NCBI GenBank assembly: GCA_037013495.1
Contig: CM072806.1
Span: 25,980,001 to 26,044,000, forward strand
Length of the DNA stretch: 64,000 nt
Reading direction: 5' to 3'
From: Hippophae tibetana
Taxonomy: Eukaryota; Streptophyta; Magnoliopsida; Rosales; Elaeagnaceae
Part shown: positions 35,693 to 46,724 of the stretch, in pieces
Layout of the letters: each line of letters starts with the position of its first letter
Numbering within the stretch: the first letter of the stretch is position 1
Position numbers and translations under genes: made by a program
The notes under the pieces: generated by a model
What the model was told of the DNA's origin: nothing
Databases searched by the model: none
What the model saw: only the letters and a program-made list of their open reading frames with translations

Positions 35693-36407
35693 GGGTCAGC
35701 CCTCTTTAGGCTTAACCACCTGGGTGCTCGATCCTAGAGCTCTATCTACATATACACACACCTTGTATGTTTATGTTCTTTGTCACTAGTGGTATAAGTT
35801 GTTGTTATTATATGAGGTTGTTTATCTCTATAAACTTGTGTTGTTTGTATATTCCTTATTTTTTATTCATGCATATCTCTTTCTCACTACTTCCTTGTCT
35901 TGTATAGTATGTTACTTGTCATATTTGTTGATGTTCCTATTTTTTTTATCATTTACTAGTATTCTCCCCTACTAGTTTCTTTGACATGCCATGTCATATA
36001 GATCACATCTCTTCTTTTTACTAGGTTTATCTTTCTTGTGCCTAGTATGTTATGTGTTGGTTCTTTGTTTGTCTTTTTTTGGTTTCTATTCATATTTTTC
36101 CTATTGTGCTTTAGATGTATATTTGGAGAAAACTATTGTGTGTTAGAAGCTTGGGTACATGAGTGTTTCTTTACTTTTCTTTATATTGTGCTTGTTTGGG
36201 TTATCATTGTGCATTTGTATGGCATATAATTTATTTACCTATTGTTAAGACTCTTGACTTACATGCATTATTGTGACTAGACTTATGTGTTTAGTTGGCA
36301 TTACTAGGGGTTGGGTTGTTCACCCTACTTGAGCATGTCTCTTGCTTCTTTCTTGGAACCTAAGTCTTCCTTATATGCTTACATGCTTTAGTAACATGAC
36401 TTTTTCT

Positions 36408-36411
<4 letters not shown>

Positions 36412-36438
<27 letters not shown>
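36412..36438 (+). repeat. (CT)n microsatellite
   Basis: About 13 CT units within the LARD-B internal region. Confidence 0.9.
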
Positions 36439-37306
36439 TAGGGGTGTTTCTTGTGTTGCTAACTAGTTAGTTAGTTTCTTTCCTTTTCTTGACTAGCGAT
36501 GATATGAGTTTTGTTAATGATCTATTTTGAGGCAACTATGTGCAATTTGTTATCATTTCTCTTTTTGGATGCAACACTATATAGTTTGTGCTAATGATAT
36601 CTCTTTAGTCACATCCTTGTCTTTTTGGGATACAATCTCTTTTGAAGCCATCTTTTTCATCTCACTTGTTTATTGTTCTGATTCATGAGATTGAATTTTT
36701 TTCTCTCTTACTAGCTCGTTTCTAGTGTGTGAGTTTGTAAACTATGCTTACCTCAACTTGTTTAGTATTCTTCCATACTTCTATATTATATATGGTCTAC
36801 TGTGTGTAGATGATTTTTCTTTGGGGGAGTTTTGAGAGTGTAGAATGCATAACATGTTTCTTTCTTGACATGCTCACATTTAGGGCAAGAGTTGTGTATT
36901 TGTTGCATGATGTCAAGGGAAGTGTTGAGTTTGTTCTTGCATCTTTGGTATTTTTCATGTTTATGAGTTTATGTATGTTGTATGTTCTTGTGATGCTTCC
37001 TTATGTTGTATGTTCTTGTGATGCTTCCTTCTTCATGATATCACTTTGTGTGAATCATACATAAGTATGACTATTAGTATGACATGTAGCATGTGTAGTA
37101 TGCATGTATTCTCATGTCAACTTATATGTTTACCAACATTCTTGTTATGTAGTAATTTATTGCATGATTACTACATGTAGTTATTTGCTTGGTTTTTGCT
37201 ATTAGAATGCATGATATATGTTTTTTTATAGATTGGGATGTCTTTCTATATGTGTATGCATAGTATGGGGTGAGGTTATAGAATTTAACTATTGTTGGGG
37301 CTAGAT

Positions 37307-37517
37307 AGTTGAGTCACCAAGAGTGTGTCAAATTGAAAAATAGTTGGACTCTTTGTCAACCTCTTCTTAGGGATCTGTTGACACATTTATATGGAATTGG
37401 TGGTTGAGGGAATATAGTTGAGTCATTATGAGTGTGTCAACTTGAAAGATAGTTGGAATTCTAGTAAATTTCTTCTTATGGATTCTCTAACACATTTATG
37501 TGGCATTGGTGTTTGAC
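37307..37517 (+). repeat. LARD internal tandem repeat (2 x about 109 bp), LARD-B copy
   Basis: Units at 37,307 and 37,416 both start AGTTGAGTCA and share GAGTGTGTCAA, ATAGTTGGA, CTTCTTA and ACACATTTAT. Present in all three copies of the family. Confidence 0.8.
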
Positions 37518-38448
37518 AGTTCATCCCGTCGATGTGTCATAAGCATATTGCAAAGCCACTTATGCCCTCCTATAGCATGTATAGGCATGGGGCTCTGTGG
37601 CATATATTAATTTTGGGAGATTTTTTCTATCTACATTCTTCTTAGTTTGTCTATGCATTCAATTTGTTACTTGTTGCATGTTTTTACCTTGGTGTTTCCT
37701 TGATGCTATTCTTTGTCTACTTTAAGTCACTATATATGTTACTTCTTATTATGTTTGCTCTAATTTTCTATGTTGTGTTGTATGAGTATTAGGGTTATTG
37801 TATTTCTATGTAACTTTTCTCCTTCATAAATGGGGTATGGTATGCTGCATACTATGTGTATGACTTGTTTGACTATCCATGTTTAAAAGAGGGAGAAGTG
37901 TGCATAACTTATGTTTGTTCATGCATAATTTTTTTTGTTAACATGCTATTTGCTATATGGAATGGTGAGTGTAGTTTTCACTACATCATGATTACCTGAT
38001 ATGCATAGACTTAGAGGAAGCATTGCATATGTTTAGAAGGAGTTTTCATATTGGTATTGCATATAGATTATGTTTGTTTGTGCTTAACTTATCAATGTGT
38101 ATTTGTGTAGGGATAGCATGATAGTATTTGGATAGACTACACGCTATTTATACATGATACGTTTAGAGGGTATGTGTTTGTTTTATGTGTGTAGGTTATA
38201 GGTGTACATTGAAGTCTTTGAGCTTTAGATGTGTTGTGTACAATTTTTGTTGAAACCCTTATGTTTCAAATTGATAGAGTGGATGTGCCATACACTCAAG
38301 ATGGATGCACTTGGAATAGGTGTGATTTTTGGTCTTTCAAGCACGTCGTTGTTTTGTTCATAGGAACAAACAACTTTAGGTCATCTTCATGATTATCTCA
38401 TGATTGATGTGCATATCTATTTAGTTGTGCAATGTTTTGACAGGAAAA

Positions 38449-38462
38449 GCCAAAGGGGAGAT
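38449..38462 (+). other. LARD-B polypurine tract
   Basis: GCCAAAGGGGAGAT just before the 3' LTR start TGTACATCC. LARD-C has GCCAAAGGGAGAAAT in the same position. Confidence 0.75.
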
Positions 38463-40749
38463 TGTACATCCGCTTGTAGTTTGTGCTTGTGTGTTAGCTT
38501 ATCATGTGTAAAATACAAAGTCTATTTATTTTACTCAATGTTTTATCTTTCTTTTTGTAAGATTGGTTATTATGGATCAATAATACACATATAGTTAGGA
38601 ACATTGTTATTGAAAGAATATTTTTTCACACACCATGGGATTGGTTGTTTAGTATGCATGCTAGGCTGTGATTGACATATTTTGGCTCCATTTTGGTGCC
38701 AATATTTGTGAAAATTTCTTGATAATTTTTTGAACAAAAAATATGATTTTCGACACCATGCCACACTCATTGATGAAGGTCTCATCACACCCTTTTACAA
38801 GGTCATGGTGAGGTGGTTGGCAAGGACCAAGGTGAGGCCATGCGAAGATGGTCTGACTGTTGGTATTCGACTATAAATACTCTCTCTTTTATTGTTTCTT
38901 ATTCAAAAAAATATGTAGCATAGCTTTGTAAAATTCATATCTTGTTTTTTCTATTTTTAGATCACTATTAGCTTAAGTGTTGTTAGGTATTAGTGATTCA
39001 TGACTTTGTTGGCAAAACTATGCTCTTGAGTAGTGAGTACGTGAGGTAGTGTTTGCAAGTAGATTTTTATGAGGAGCTTGTATGGCTGTGTACTTGGCTT
39101 GTAGTTGCCATCATGTAACATTTTATTATATGAGGAGCCTTTGTGGCTGTGAGTCATGTATCAGCTGGTAGTTGCCTTCATGCAACTTTTCATTATGTGA
39201 GAACAACTCAATGAAAGTGGGTAGAGTTGAATTGAAGTTCTCATATCTTTGGCTGTGTATGATAAGTGGTTGACTGTATTTTGGTTTATAAGTGATGGTG
39301 GTTGAGTGGTTTCCCACGTTAGGTGTTCAAATATTGTTCATATTACACATTATTGATCTATAGTAGCTGATTGCACTACATCGTGTGGTGTTGGCTTTGG
39401 AAGAAAACTGGGTTCATCAGTTGAACAAAGTCATTGTGGAGATAGCAAGCAAGGGCAACAATAGATAATTTGGACAATAGTTTCGGCTGATAAAGTAATA
39501 GGGGTTTTATTCTACTAGGGTTGTAATTGTTTTATTATATAGTAGATTTATTTGTTATCGAGTGTTTCCATAAGCATCTCGAGGATGTTACCACTTAAGC
39601 AAGGGTTCTATGTGGGTTTACCACGTTACATTTGGTGTTGTGCATGCTCTATTGTTTGGCTAGTACAATTTAGATATAAATTGTAGATGTCTCTACATAT
39701 TGTGGTTTAGACTTTGATTAGAAAGCCTTTAATATTTAAAGCTTCTATGTTGATTATTGATAATATATATGCTACTTATTTACAACCTGTTTGTGCTTCT
39801 TTATGTTGCTATGATTATCAGTTAAGTCTTTATCTTTTTGATGTAAGTATGGTTAGGTAGAGTGCTTAAGGAGTCAATATATTTTAACTTGATTGTATAT
39901 CGGATCTTGGACTCCTTAAATATTGTTAAACAAGATTTGATTGTTGTGTTAGTTTAATATGATTTTCTATCATCTATGTGGAAACATTCAAGATCTAGAC
40001 TTTGATTAGAAATCTTATTTATTTTGTGTAGTTGCGTGCTTTCTTTCCTTTACTTGTAGCATGCCTATAGCTTTCTATTTATTACTTTTGTAGTGTTAAA
40101 GTAATTTGTCTGCTTCCTGAATAATTTATATTGCTTTATTATTATTTTGTGTGTAAGATTGTTGTAAGTCTCCAAGTCGTTTGTATCTCTTTACTCTGGT
40201 TGTGTACCAGATGTTAGAATCTTTCTCTTGATACTAGATGTTAGAATCTTTCTCTTGATACTAGATGTTAGAATCTTTCTCTTGATAAGCTTTGTTTTGT
40301 TTGATTGTATGCTATGAGGGTAAAATAATCATTTATCAAATATGTTCTTATATATGAAATCTTGAACTGATAGGAAATCTTTTATAACTTTTTAGTATGT
40401 ATGACTGCTTTGCATATTGTATGTTGTTCAATATTTTTATTCATGCAGCTAGCCTAGACATGAGGCTATGAAGCACACCATCACTAGTGTGTTTATCGCA
40501 GTTTGTTCTTCCTTGCTACTGGCTATTTTTGTTATGCTAAATTAAGCATTTTGTTTGGTACTTTCTTTGTGTTTCTCTATGTTATTTGCTTAATTCAAGT
40601 TTGTGAGGTCTGCTTGGCCGAATTAGTATAGAGCTCACAAAAAGATTTTATAAGTTGGGGTTTCCACTCCTCATCGAGATCCCGATTACTTATATGAGTT
40701 AAAAGAACAATTTACCTTTGTGCAATTGTTACTACATATGAAATTCTCA
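38463..40749 (+). repeat. LARD-B 3' LTR (2287 bp)
   Basis: Begins TGTACATCCG and ends ...AATTCTCA. Compared with the 5' LTR it has small insertions, including three 27-bp units at 40,210-40,287. Frequent differences from the 5' LTR mean this is an old insertion. Confidence 0.85.
40210..40287 (+). repeat. 27-bp tandem repeat, three copies
   Basis: Units starting GATGTTAGAATCTTTCTC with almost no differences. The 5' LTR has only one diverged unit at the matching place (about 35,207). Confidence 0.85.
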
Positions 40750-40754
40750 CATTC

Positions 40755-41125
40755 AATATGTTTTGAGCATAAATAATATCGTACATTTTACTTAGGAGAT
40801 AAATTTGTCAAAACTAATATCCTAAATAAGTGTCACATGTATATCACATGACCCATTTATGTTAACTCAATAAATGAAAGTTAACGATTAAGTATGATAT
40901 TATCGTTATATTAACATTGCAAGTAAGTTTGAAACTTTTGAAACATTTTAATTACATTTGTTATAAATCCAAAATGTTTTGGATATAAAAAGTAACTAAG
41001 CCTCTTTGATTAAAAACATGGTTTGGCAAATAGGAACTACTACATTGTTGGATTCATATATATATATATATAAGTCAGTCTTTTATTTTAAGCAAAAAAA
41101 AATTCTAAATTCACGGACTTTTAAT
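40755..41125. other. Spacer without recognised features
   Basis: AT-rich, with a short (TA)n run at about 41,056-41,072. Nothing coding seen. Confidence 0.5.
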
Positions 41126-41289
41126 TTTTTTTTTTGCACAAAGAACCTCAAATTATAATTCTTAACACTTTGGTCTTTAATTACATTTTTTTTAAATGTT
41201 GTTTTTTTGAAATACAGATTATATATTAATGATTAATCAAGAATTATATACAGTCTATTAGCTTGAGAAATTACATATAGATAATAAGA

Positions 41290-41815
41290 AAAATCAATCA
41301 AAGAGTCTTTTAAGCGAATTTGTTTTCCAAACAGCTAAAGAATGTGCTACTATATTGGCAGAACGAGCTCAATATCTAATAGATAAACTATTAACCCAAG
41401 ATACATAATACCTAATATCAATAACAATAGTACCATATGGAGAAAGATCAACACCAAGTGATCTGGCCTTCTTCACTACTTGTAAGGAATCTCCTTCAAG
41501 AATCACACCTTGGACAACAAATTGGAAAGCCATTATTGATCCTTCTTTCAAAGAAAAATAGTTCATTCATGAGTGAATCAATAACCTTCTCCACTTTGAG
41601 CAGACGATCATGTAACAAAAATCTTTTATCATTGCGAACCACAACTTCAGTACTAGAAACACGAGAATTAGCATCCCATGTTGTATTGGCATTTATCTTT
41701 AATCCAATTGGAAGGTGGTTTTCTCCATAATGGTGATGAACACCGATTAAGAATAGAAAAATACCTATTTGCAAAACACTAGTGATAATGTGGCTCACAG
41801 GCTCCTATATGGACT
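41290..41815 (-). pseudogene. LINE RNase H domain relic
   Basis: Plant L1-type LINEs carry a C-terminal RNase H-like domain. The - strand reads PIGLKINANTTWDANSR and VVVRNDKRFLLH (frame 1, about 41,712-41,620), then after a frameshift VQGVILEGDSLQVVKKA (about 41,515) and ANIVAHSLAVWKTN (about 41,340). These are the start, second-aspartate region (EGDS) and RxAN-x-x-AH-x-LA end of the domain. Two frameshifts and stops break it. The right end meets LARD-C. A single host RNase H-like gene fragment is an alternative. Confidence 0.65.
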
Positions 41816-44800
41816 AATAGCATGCATAAATATAGCAACCATCATACAACATATGAAATAGTCATATATACTAAAAGGCTATAATGGATTTCCAATCTCT
41901 TCAAGAATTTATATGTGGGAACATATTTGGTAAATGATTGTATTTTCATAGCATGCAATCATACATTACATACAAACCATAATAAAGAGTTCAACACTTG
42001 GTACATTATCAAGGTAAGGAGATATAAACTGCTTAGTGACTCACACCAAAATGAATGATCATAAAGAAGTAATAATTAAAAAGATATAGGCATGCTACAA
42101 AGAAAGGAAAGAAACCATACAACTATACAAAACAAATAAGCTTTCTAATCAGGGTGTAAATTTAGTTTGTTAGAATATACACGATAAAAACTCAGATTAT
42201 ATTATCACAATAGAAAATTATTCATAATAATTGATATAACAAGGTAAACTTGATGAACAAAAACTGGCATTAGGTTAGCAATACCAGTTTTGCAAATACT
42301 TTGGTTTTATATTTGTAAAACTCTCACAAGTGTACAAATCATTTTATAGAAAATGACGAGTATACTCCTAAGGTCGATCTAATTAAGGAATATTTGTGGT
42401 TTTTAATTTATTAGTTAAACTTTAAAAAACGAAATTAAATCTTAAACATCGTGTCACGATATTTTTATTTTCTTTGTGTTTCCTAATCTAATAGCATAAA
42501 AAATAAACATAGATATGGATTCAATAAACAATTATGCATATTTTTATCATTCATAAAAGTGGAGTATTTATGGATATAATAATTAAGTTAATTATGCTTT
42601 CTCATATTAGGAAGGTTATTAAAGATATAAATTGGTATTTATTGATTCTTTTTTTTATATATATAAATACCACATTTGGTGGTATTAGATATTCTTTGTT
42701 AATTAAATAAATCAGTCAATCAACACCTATGAGTGGGGTTGATAATTAATTTGGTTAATTAAATTAATTCATTTTTTCTAAGAGATTGAAAATGAATCAT
42801 TTAATTGACACCTTTGGTGGGGTTAAACATTTTAAATTTTATTCAAGGTGTTCAAATTAAACCTAAGCATAAATTTTTCGAGTACTAACTTTCAAGTTTT
42901 AAAACCATTACTAAAAATATATTGTCGATACATTTTCGAATAATAGTTCCTATAATTGTTTTTTGAAATAGAGTTTCACTCTAACTACTAGGAGATTGTA
43001 CTAACAAATAAAAGGGAACTACAATAAACCAAATCGGATAATTAATCCTAAAAATCTAATTTTTAGATTTTAGTTTGTAATTAAAAATAATATATTTCTC
43101 TTTAACATTCTTAATATAAAATCTTGAATAAAAAAAATCAATTTATTTTATAGAAATGTTTTACCTATTTAATAGTTTATAAGCATAAAAACGTTATTAT
43201 TATATCATATTTACAAATAGCTAGTCATGTTAAATTTAATTACATACAAATTAAATATAACATATAAGAATAAAACATAAAATAACTTGTAAAGAATTCA
43301 TTTTAAAATCACAAAAGAATCTTTACAGAACTTTGATGTTAATTCTGTTTCAAGAAAACCTCCAAACGAATTTTTATTTCCATTTATTGAATCAAAAACT
43401 AGAAATTTACAAAAGCATAGCACGTTCTTCTAAAAAAGAGAACTTTAAAACTAAAAAAACTAAGAAAGCTTTCTAGAGAGAGAGATAGAAAGAGAGAGAC
43501 AAAGATATTTTGAGGGATAATTTTTACAATGGGGGAGATGATCCTTTTATAGGTGAGGAAAATGATAAAAAAAAGTGGAAAAATATCTCAAAAATTGGTC
43601 TTGGATGCGTTTGGTTAGGCTGGCACGCGTGTTGGGACATTGGCGCACGTGGATGGTGAGATTTGAGGCAAAATAGGTGCTGCCGCAAGTGGGACTCGAC
43701 AGATGCGCATGGCTCAACATAGCACACACAGGACTTGGCATGGATGTGCAATTGGGTAATTTTGTCTATTTTTCCATTTTTCCATTTTTTTGACTTTTCT
43801 TCACTTGTTCTCACTTATTTGTATAATAAATAAATATTACACTTTAAATATGGTGATGTATTTTTTTAGTATTTTTTTTAGTCTTTAAATTATTTTTGAA
43901 ACGAAAATACCTAAAAAAATATTAATAGCCATGATTTCAAAACTACAAATTTATATAAATTATGATAAAATCGTACAAATATAAATCTATTTAATAAATT
44001 AAAGTATATTAAATTATGGTAATTTTAGTGCTTTTTAAGCACTGATTAAAACTCACATAGAAATCTTATCTCTATGGTAACATCTTTAGGTTGCTTAAAG
44101 CCAGCACTTAGTAGTAAACAAGCCACTACAAACAATAAACATATACAACTCTATAGAAAACAATAAATCTAAATACTTCTATCAGTCGGGACACCTATTC
44201 CAACTGTCTAATACTACTCTTGCTTGCTACCTCCATAATAACTTGTTTTGACACACGAACTAGCTCTCTTTTAAAGCTTACACCATCCAAAGTGGAGTCA
44301 TAAGTAACCACATACCAGTATATTGTAAAATGAATAAGAAAACATTGCACAAATGAAACCACCGGTCGACACACAGCTCACATCTAACCCACTCACAAGC
44401 ACCGTCTCAAGTGCTCAACACTCACAAGCATGATTTTGCTCACATAATTATGAATCATTAATATGGAATAACATTGAGGTATTAGTGATATGGAAATAGG
44501 AAAAGGAGATGTCATAGAATCTACTACATTTCTCTAGATACAAAATAAGAAGAAATAGGGTCATTTATAGAGCCTCAAATGACCACCTTGCCAACCACCT
44601 CACAAAATACCTCTCTAAATGTGGTGGCAAGGTGGTAAAAATCACATTTTTTGTTTTCAAATTTTTTTGAGTAATTTCCATAAATACCCATACCCAAAAT
44701 GAACCAAAAACCATGAGAAAAAATGTATGCTCGCTTAGTTTTTCACTCATCAAAAACAACACTCTCAACCTACCATGCATACTATGAAAACCAACATCGT

Positions 44801-45008
44801 GGTATGTGTTAACATGCTCATATACAAAGTGTTCCTAATTAAGTGCATCTGTACATTACTGATTCGCAATAACCAACCTTATATAGGGAATGACATAACA
44901 ATAACCGACCTTACATATAGGATGACAGAACACTAAGTAAAATAAAATAGACACCATATTTTGTACATGGGAAGCCAATAAACAGTCACTAGTACAATGA
45001 GACTTACA
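41816..45008 (-). repeat. LARD-C 3' LTR, truncated and interrupted by a solo LTR
   Basis: The - strand begins TGTAAGTC at 45,008, after a purine tract (GCCAAAGGGAGAAAT, 45,009-45,023). Without the 1.8 kb insertion 1396 bp remain, against 1696 bp for the 5' LTR. The TATA box (TTTATA on +) is at 44,564. Confidence 0.75.
42250..44046 (-). mobile_element. Solo LTR (about 1.8 kb), same family as 19,530-21,291
   Basis: Aligns with 19,530-21,291 from its start (TTTTGGTTTTATAT-type block and AAAATGACGAGTATACTCC) to its end (TTTTAGTGCTTTTTAAGCACT). Flanks TAAAC and TAAAA bracket it. LARD-C's other LTR has the empty site (AAGGTAAACCCTCATAG near 53,360), which confirms the insertion. TATA on the - strand at 43,546-43,551. 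The terminal CTCATCA has decayed. Confidence 0.85.
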
Positions 45009-45970
45009 ATTTCTCCCTTTGGCTTTCCATGTCAAAACACTACACAACTAAATACATACTCACATCAATCATGAGATCATCATAATGATGACCTAAAAAT
45101 GTTTGCTCCCATGAACAAAACATCAACACACACCTAAACTAGAAAAAACATACCTAAACCAAGTTCATATAATTTGTGTGCTCCATCCATCTTCATGTAA
45201 CATCTCATCCACTTTATCACTCAGAGACATAAGGATTTCAGCACCACTACACATAGCACACTTGAAGCAATAAGACTTCACTCTACACCTGTAAAACACA
45301 TATGAAACAAACACATACCCATGAATGTATTACGTAGAAACAATAGGTAGTCTAAACACATACTAGTATGTGACCCTTACATAGGTAAACACCGATAAGC
45401 TAAGCACAATCCACATGACCATAAGTATGTAGACTCTCCCCCTTAACGTATGCAATACTACTCTTTAGTGTATGCATATCACATAACCACAATGCATTAC
45501 AAATTACACTCACCATCCTATATAGCAACTAGCATATGAACAAACAAATACAGCGTATAGATAAACAAACAAACACAATGCATAAACAAACACAAGTTGT
45601 GCACACTTTTGTCCCTTTTTGACATGGAAAGTCAAAGCAAGCACACACATAGGGTATGCAACATAACAACCCCTATATAAAGGAGAAAATCCAGATAGAA
45701 ATGCAATAATCCTAACACTCATGCAATATAGCAAAGAAGATTAAAGCAAACATAAAAAGAAGCAACATATGCAGTCATGTGAAATAGAAAAAGAAAAAAA
45801 CATCAAGACAATAGCAAGGTAAAAGCATGTAACAAACAACTTGAATGCAAAAAACAAACCAAGAGTAGGGCTGACAAAACAAATCTTCCTAATATGATAC
45901 ATAGCATGGAGTCCCACATCTATAAATGCTATGAGAGGGCATAAGGGGATTCACAATATGCATACAACAC

Positions 45971-46190
45971 ATCAATGGTACATAAATGTGTCAATGAATA
46001 GAAAGAAGACGTTGACTAGGAGTCCAACTATCTTCCAAGTTGGCACACTCCTAGTGGCTCAACAATTTTCCCCTCAAACATCAAACCTACTTAAATGGGT
46101 TAGCAAATCCCTAAGAAGGAGTTGACTAGAATTCCAACTATCTTTTGAGTTGACACACTTCTAATGATTCAACTATCTTTCCCTAATAAC
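45971..46190 (-). repeat. LARD internal tandem repeat (2 x about 109 bp), LARD-C copy
   Basis: Units at 45,971 and 46,080 share AAATGNGTTAGC/AAATGTGTCAA-type starts and GTTGACTAG, CCAACTATCTT and AGTTGNCACAC blocks, matching the repeats in LARD-A and LARD-B. Confidence 0.7.
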
Positions 46191-46530
46191 CTTTGAGTGT
46201 ATTCAATTCTATAACCTTACCCCATAATATGCACACATATAGGAAAAGAAATCCTAGTCGACTAAAGAAAATATATGTCATGCATTCCAAGGACAAATAC
46301 CAAGATATCAACTATAAGTGATAAAAATGCAATACTTCACGACAACAAGGATGAAGGTAAACATATAGGAAGACATGTGAAACAAGGGATTGTAAATAAC
46401 ACATGCAATAAGTCATTCTAATAGTCCTATTTGTGCAAGGTTCATATAAAGTGATGTAAAAAAGAAGAGAGCATCACAAGAACACAATAGCATAATATAA
46501 ACTCATAAATAGAACAAACACCAATAATGG

Positions 46531-46665
46531 AAACAACTACATATATGCTAATATTATCCCTATACAATCTATTAAATATTAAGCTAGTTAAAATAACCAA
46601 AAATCAAGGAAACAAATATGGAAGCAAATGGAAATAAATATGGACAATAAAGCTATCCGTTGAAA
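46531..46665 (-). repeat. Copia-E 3' LTR remnant
   Basis: 135 bp matching the first half of the 5' LTR (for example CATATTTATTTCC and TTGATTTTTGG on the - strand). A purine tract (TTTGAGGGGGGC on -, 46,666-46,677) precedes it. Confidence 0.8.
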
Positions 46666-46724
46666 GCCCCCCTCAAATTGATGTGGGTTGATCAATAAAC
46701 ATCAATTTGCTACTTTGGAAGAAA

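Larger units (their letters stand above)
35693..38448 (+). other. LARD-B internal region, non-coding
   Basis: T- and G-rich on this strand. The longest open frames (for example 36,810-37,064) are hydrophobic, low-complexity translations that the other two copies do not keep open. It includes a (CT)n run, a 109-bp tandem repeat, and blocks shared with LARD-A and LARD-C such as TTTGGGGGAGTTTTGAGAGT (36,820). Conservation is of the nucleotide sequence, not of a protein. Confidence 0.7.
33638..40749 (+). mobile_element. LARD-B: complete non-coding long-LTR element
   Basis: Two LTRs (33,638-35,678 and 38,463-40,749) flank 2784 bp. A primer site follows the left one and a polypurine tract precedes the right one. 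Flanks read CATTT (33,633-33,637) and CATTC (40,750-40,754), a near-perfect 5-bp target duplication. No frame in the internal region shows gag, protease, RT or integrase motifs. This fits a large retrotransposon derivative (LARD) moved by proteins from an autonomous partner not seen here. Two relatives lie in the window (17,237-24,076 and 41,816-54,343). Confidence 0.85.

Noticed and set aside
36810..37064. Hydrophobic 84-codon frame that could suggest a membrane protein
   Set aside because: T-rich LARD interior always gives such translations; not kept open in LARD-A or LARD-C, and part of it is a short tandem repeat.
41496..41560. CPRCDS, which looks like half of a zinc-binding motif in a - strand frame
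   Set aside because: The real domain continues in another frame (VQGVILEGDSLQVV). The cysteines come from reading past a frameshift.
43524..43814. 96-codon frame on the - strand with several cysteines
   Set aside because: Within the U3 of the second solo LTR; not open in the related solo LTR.
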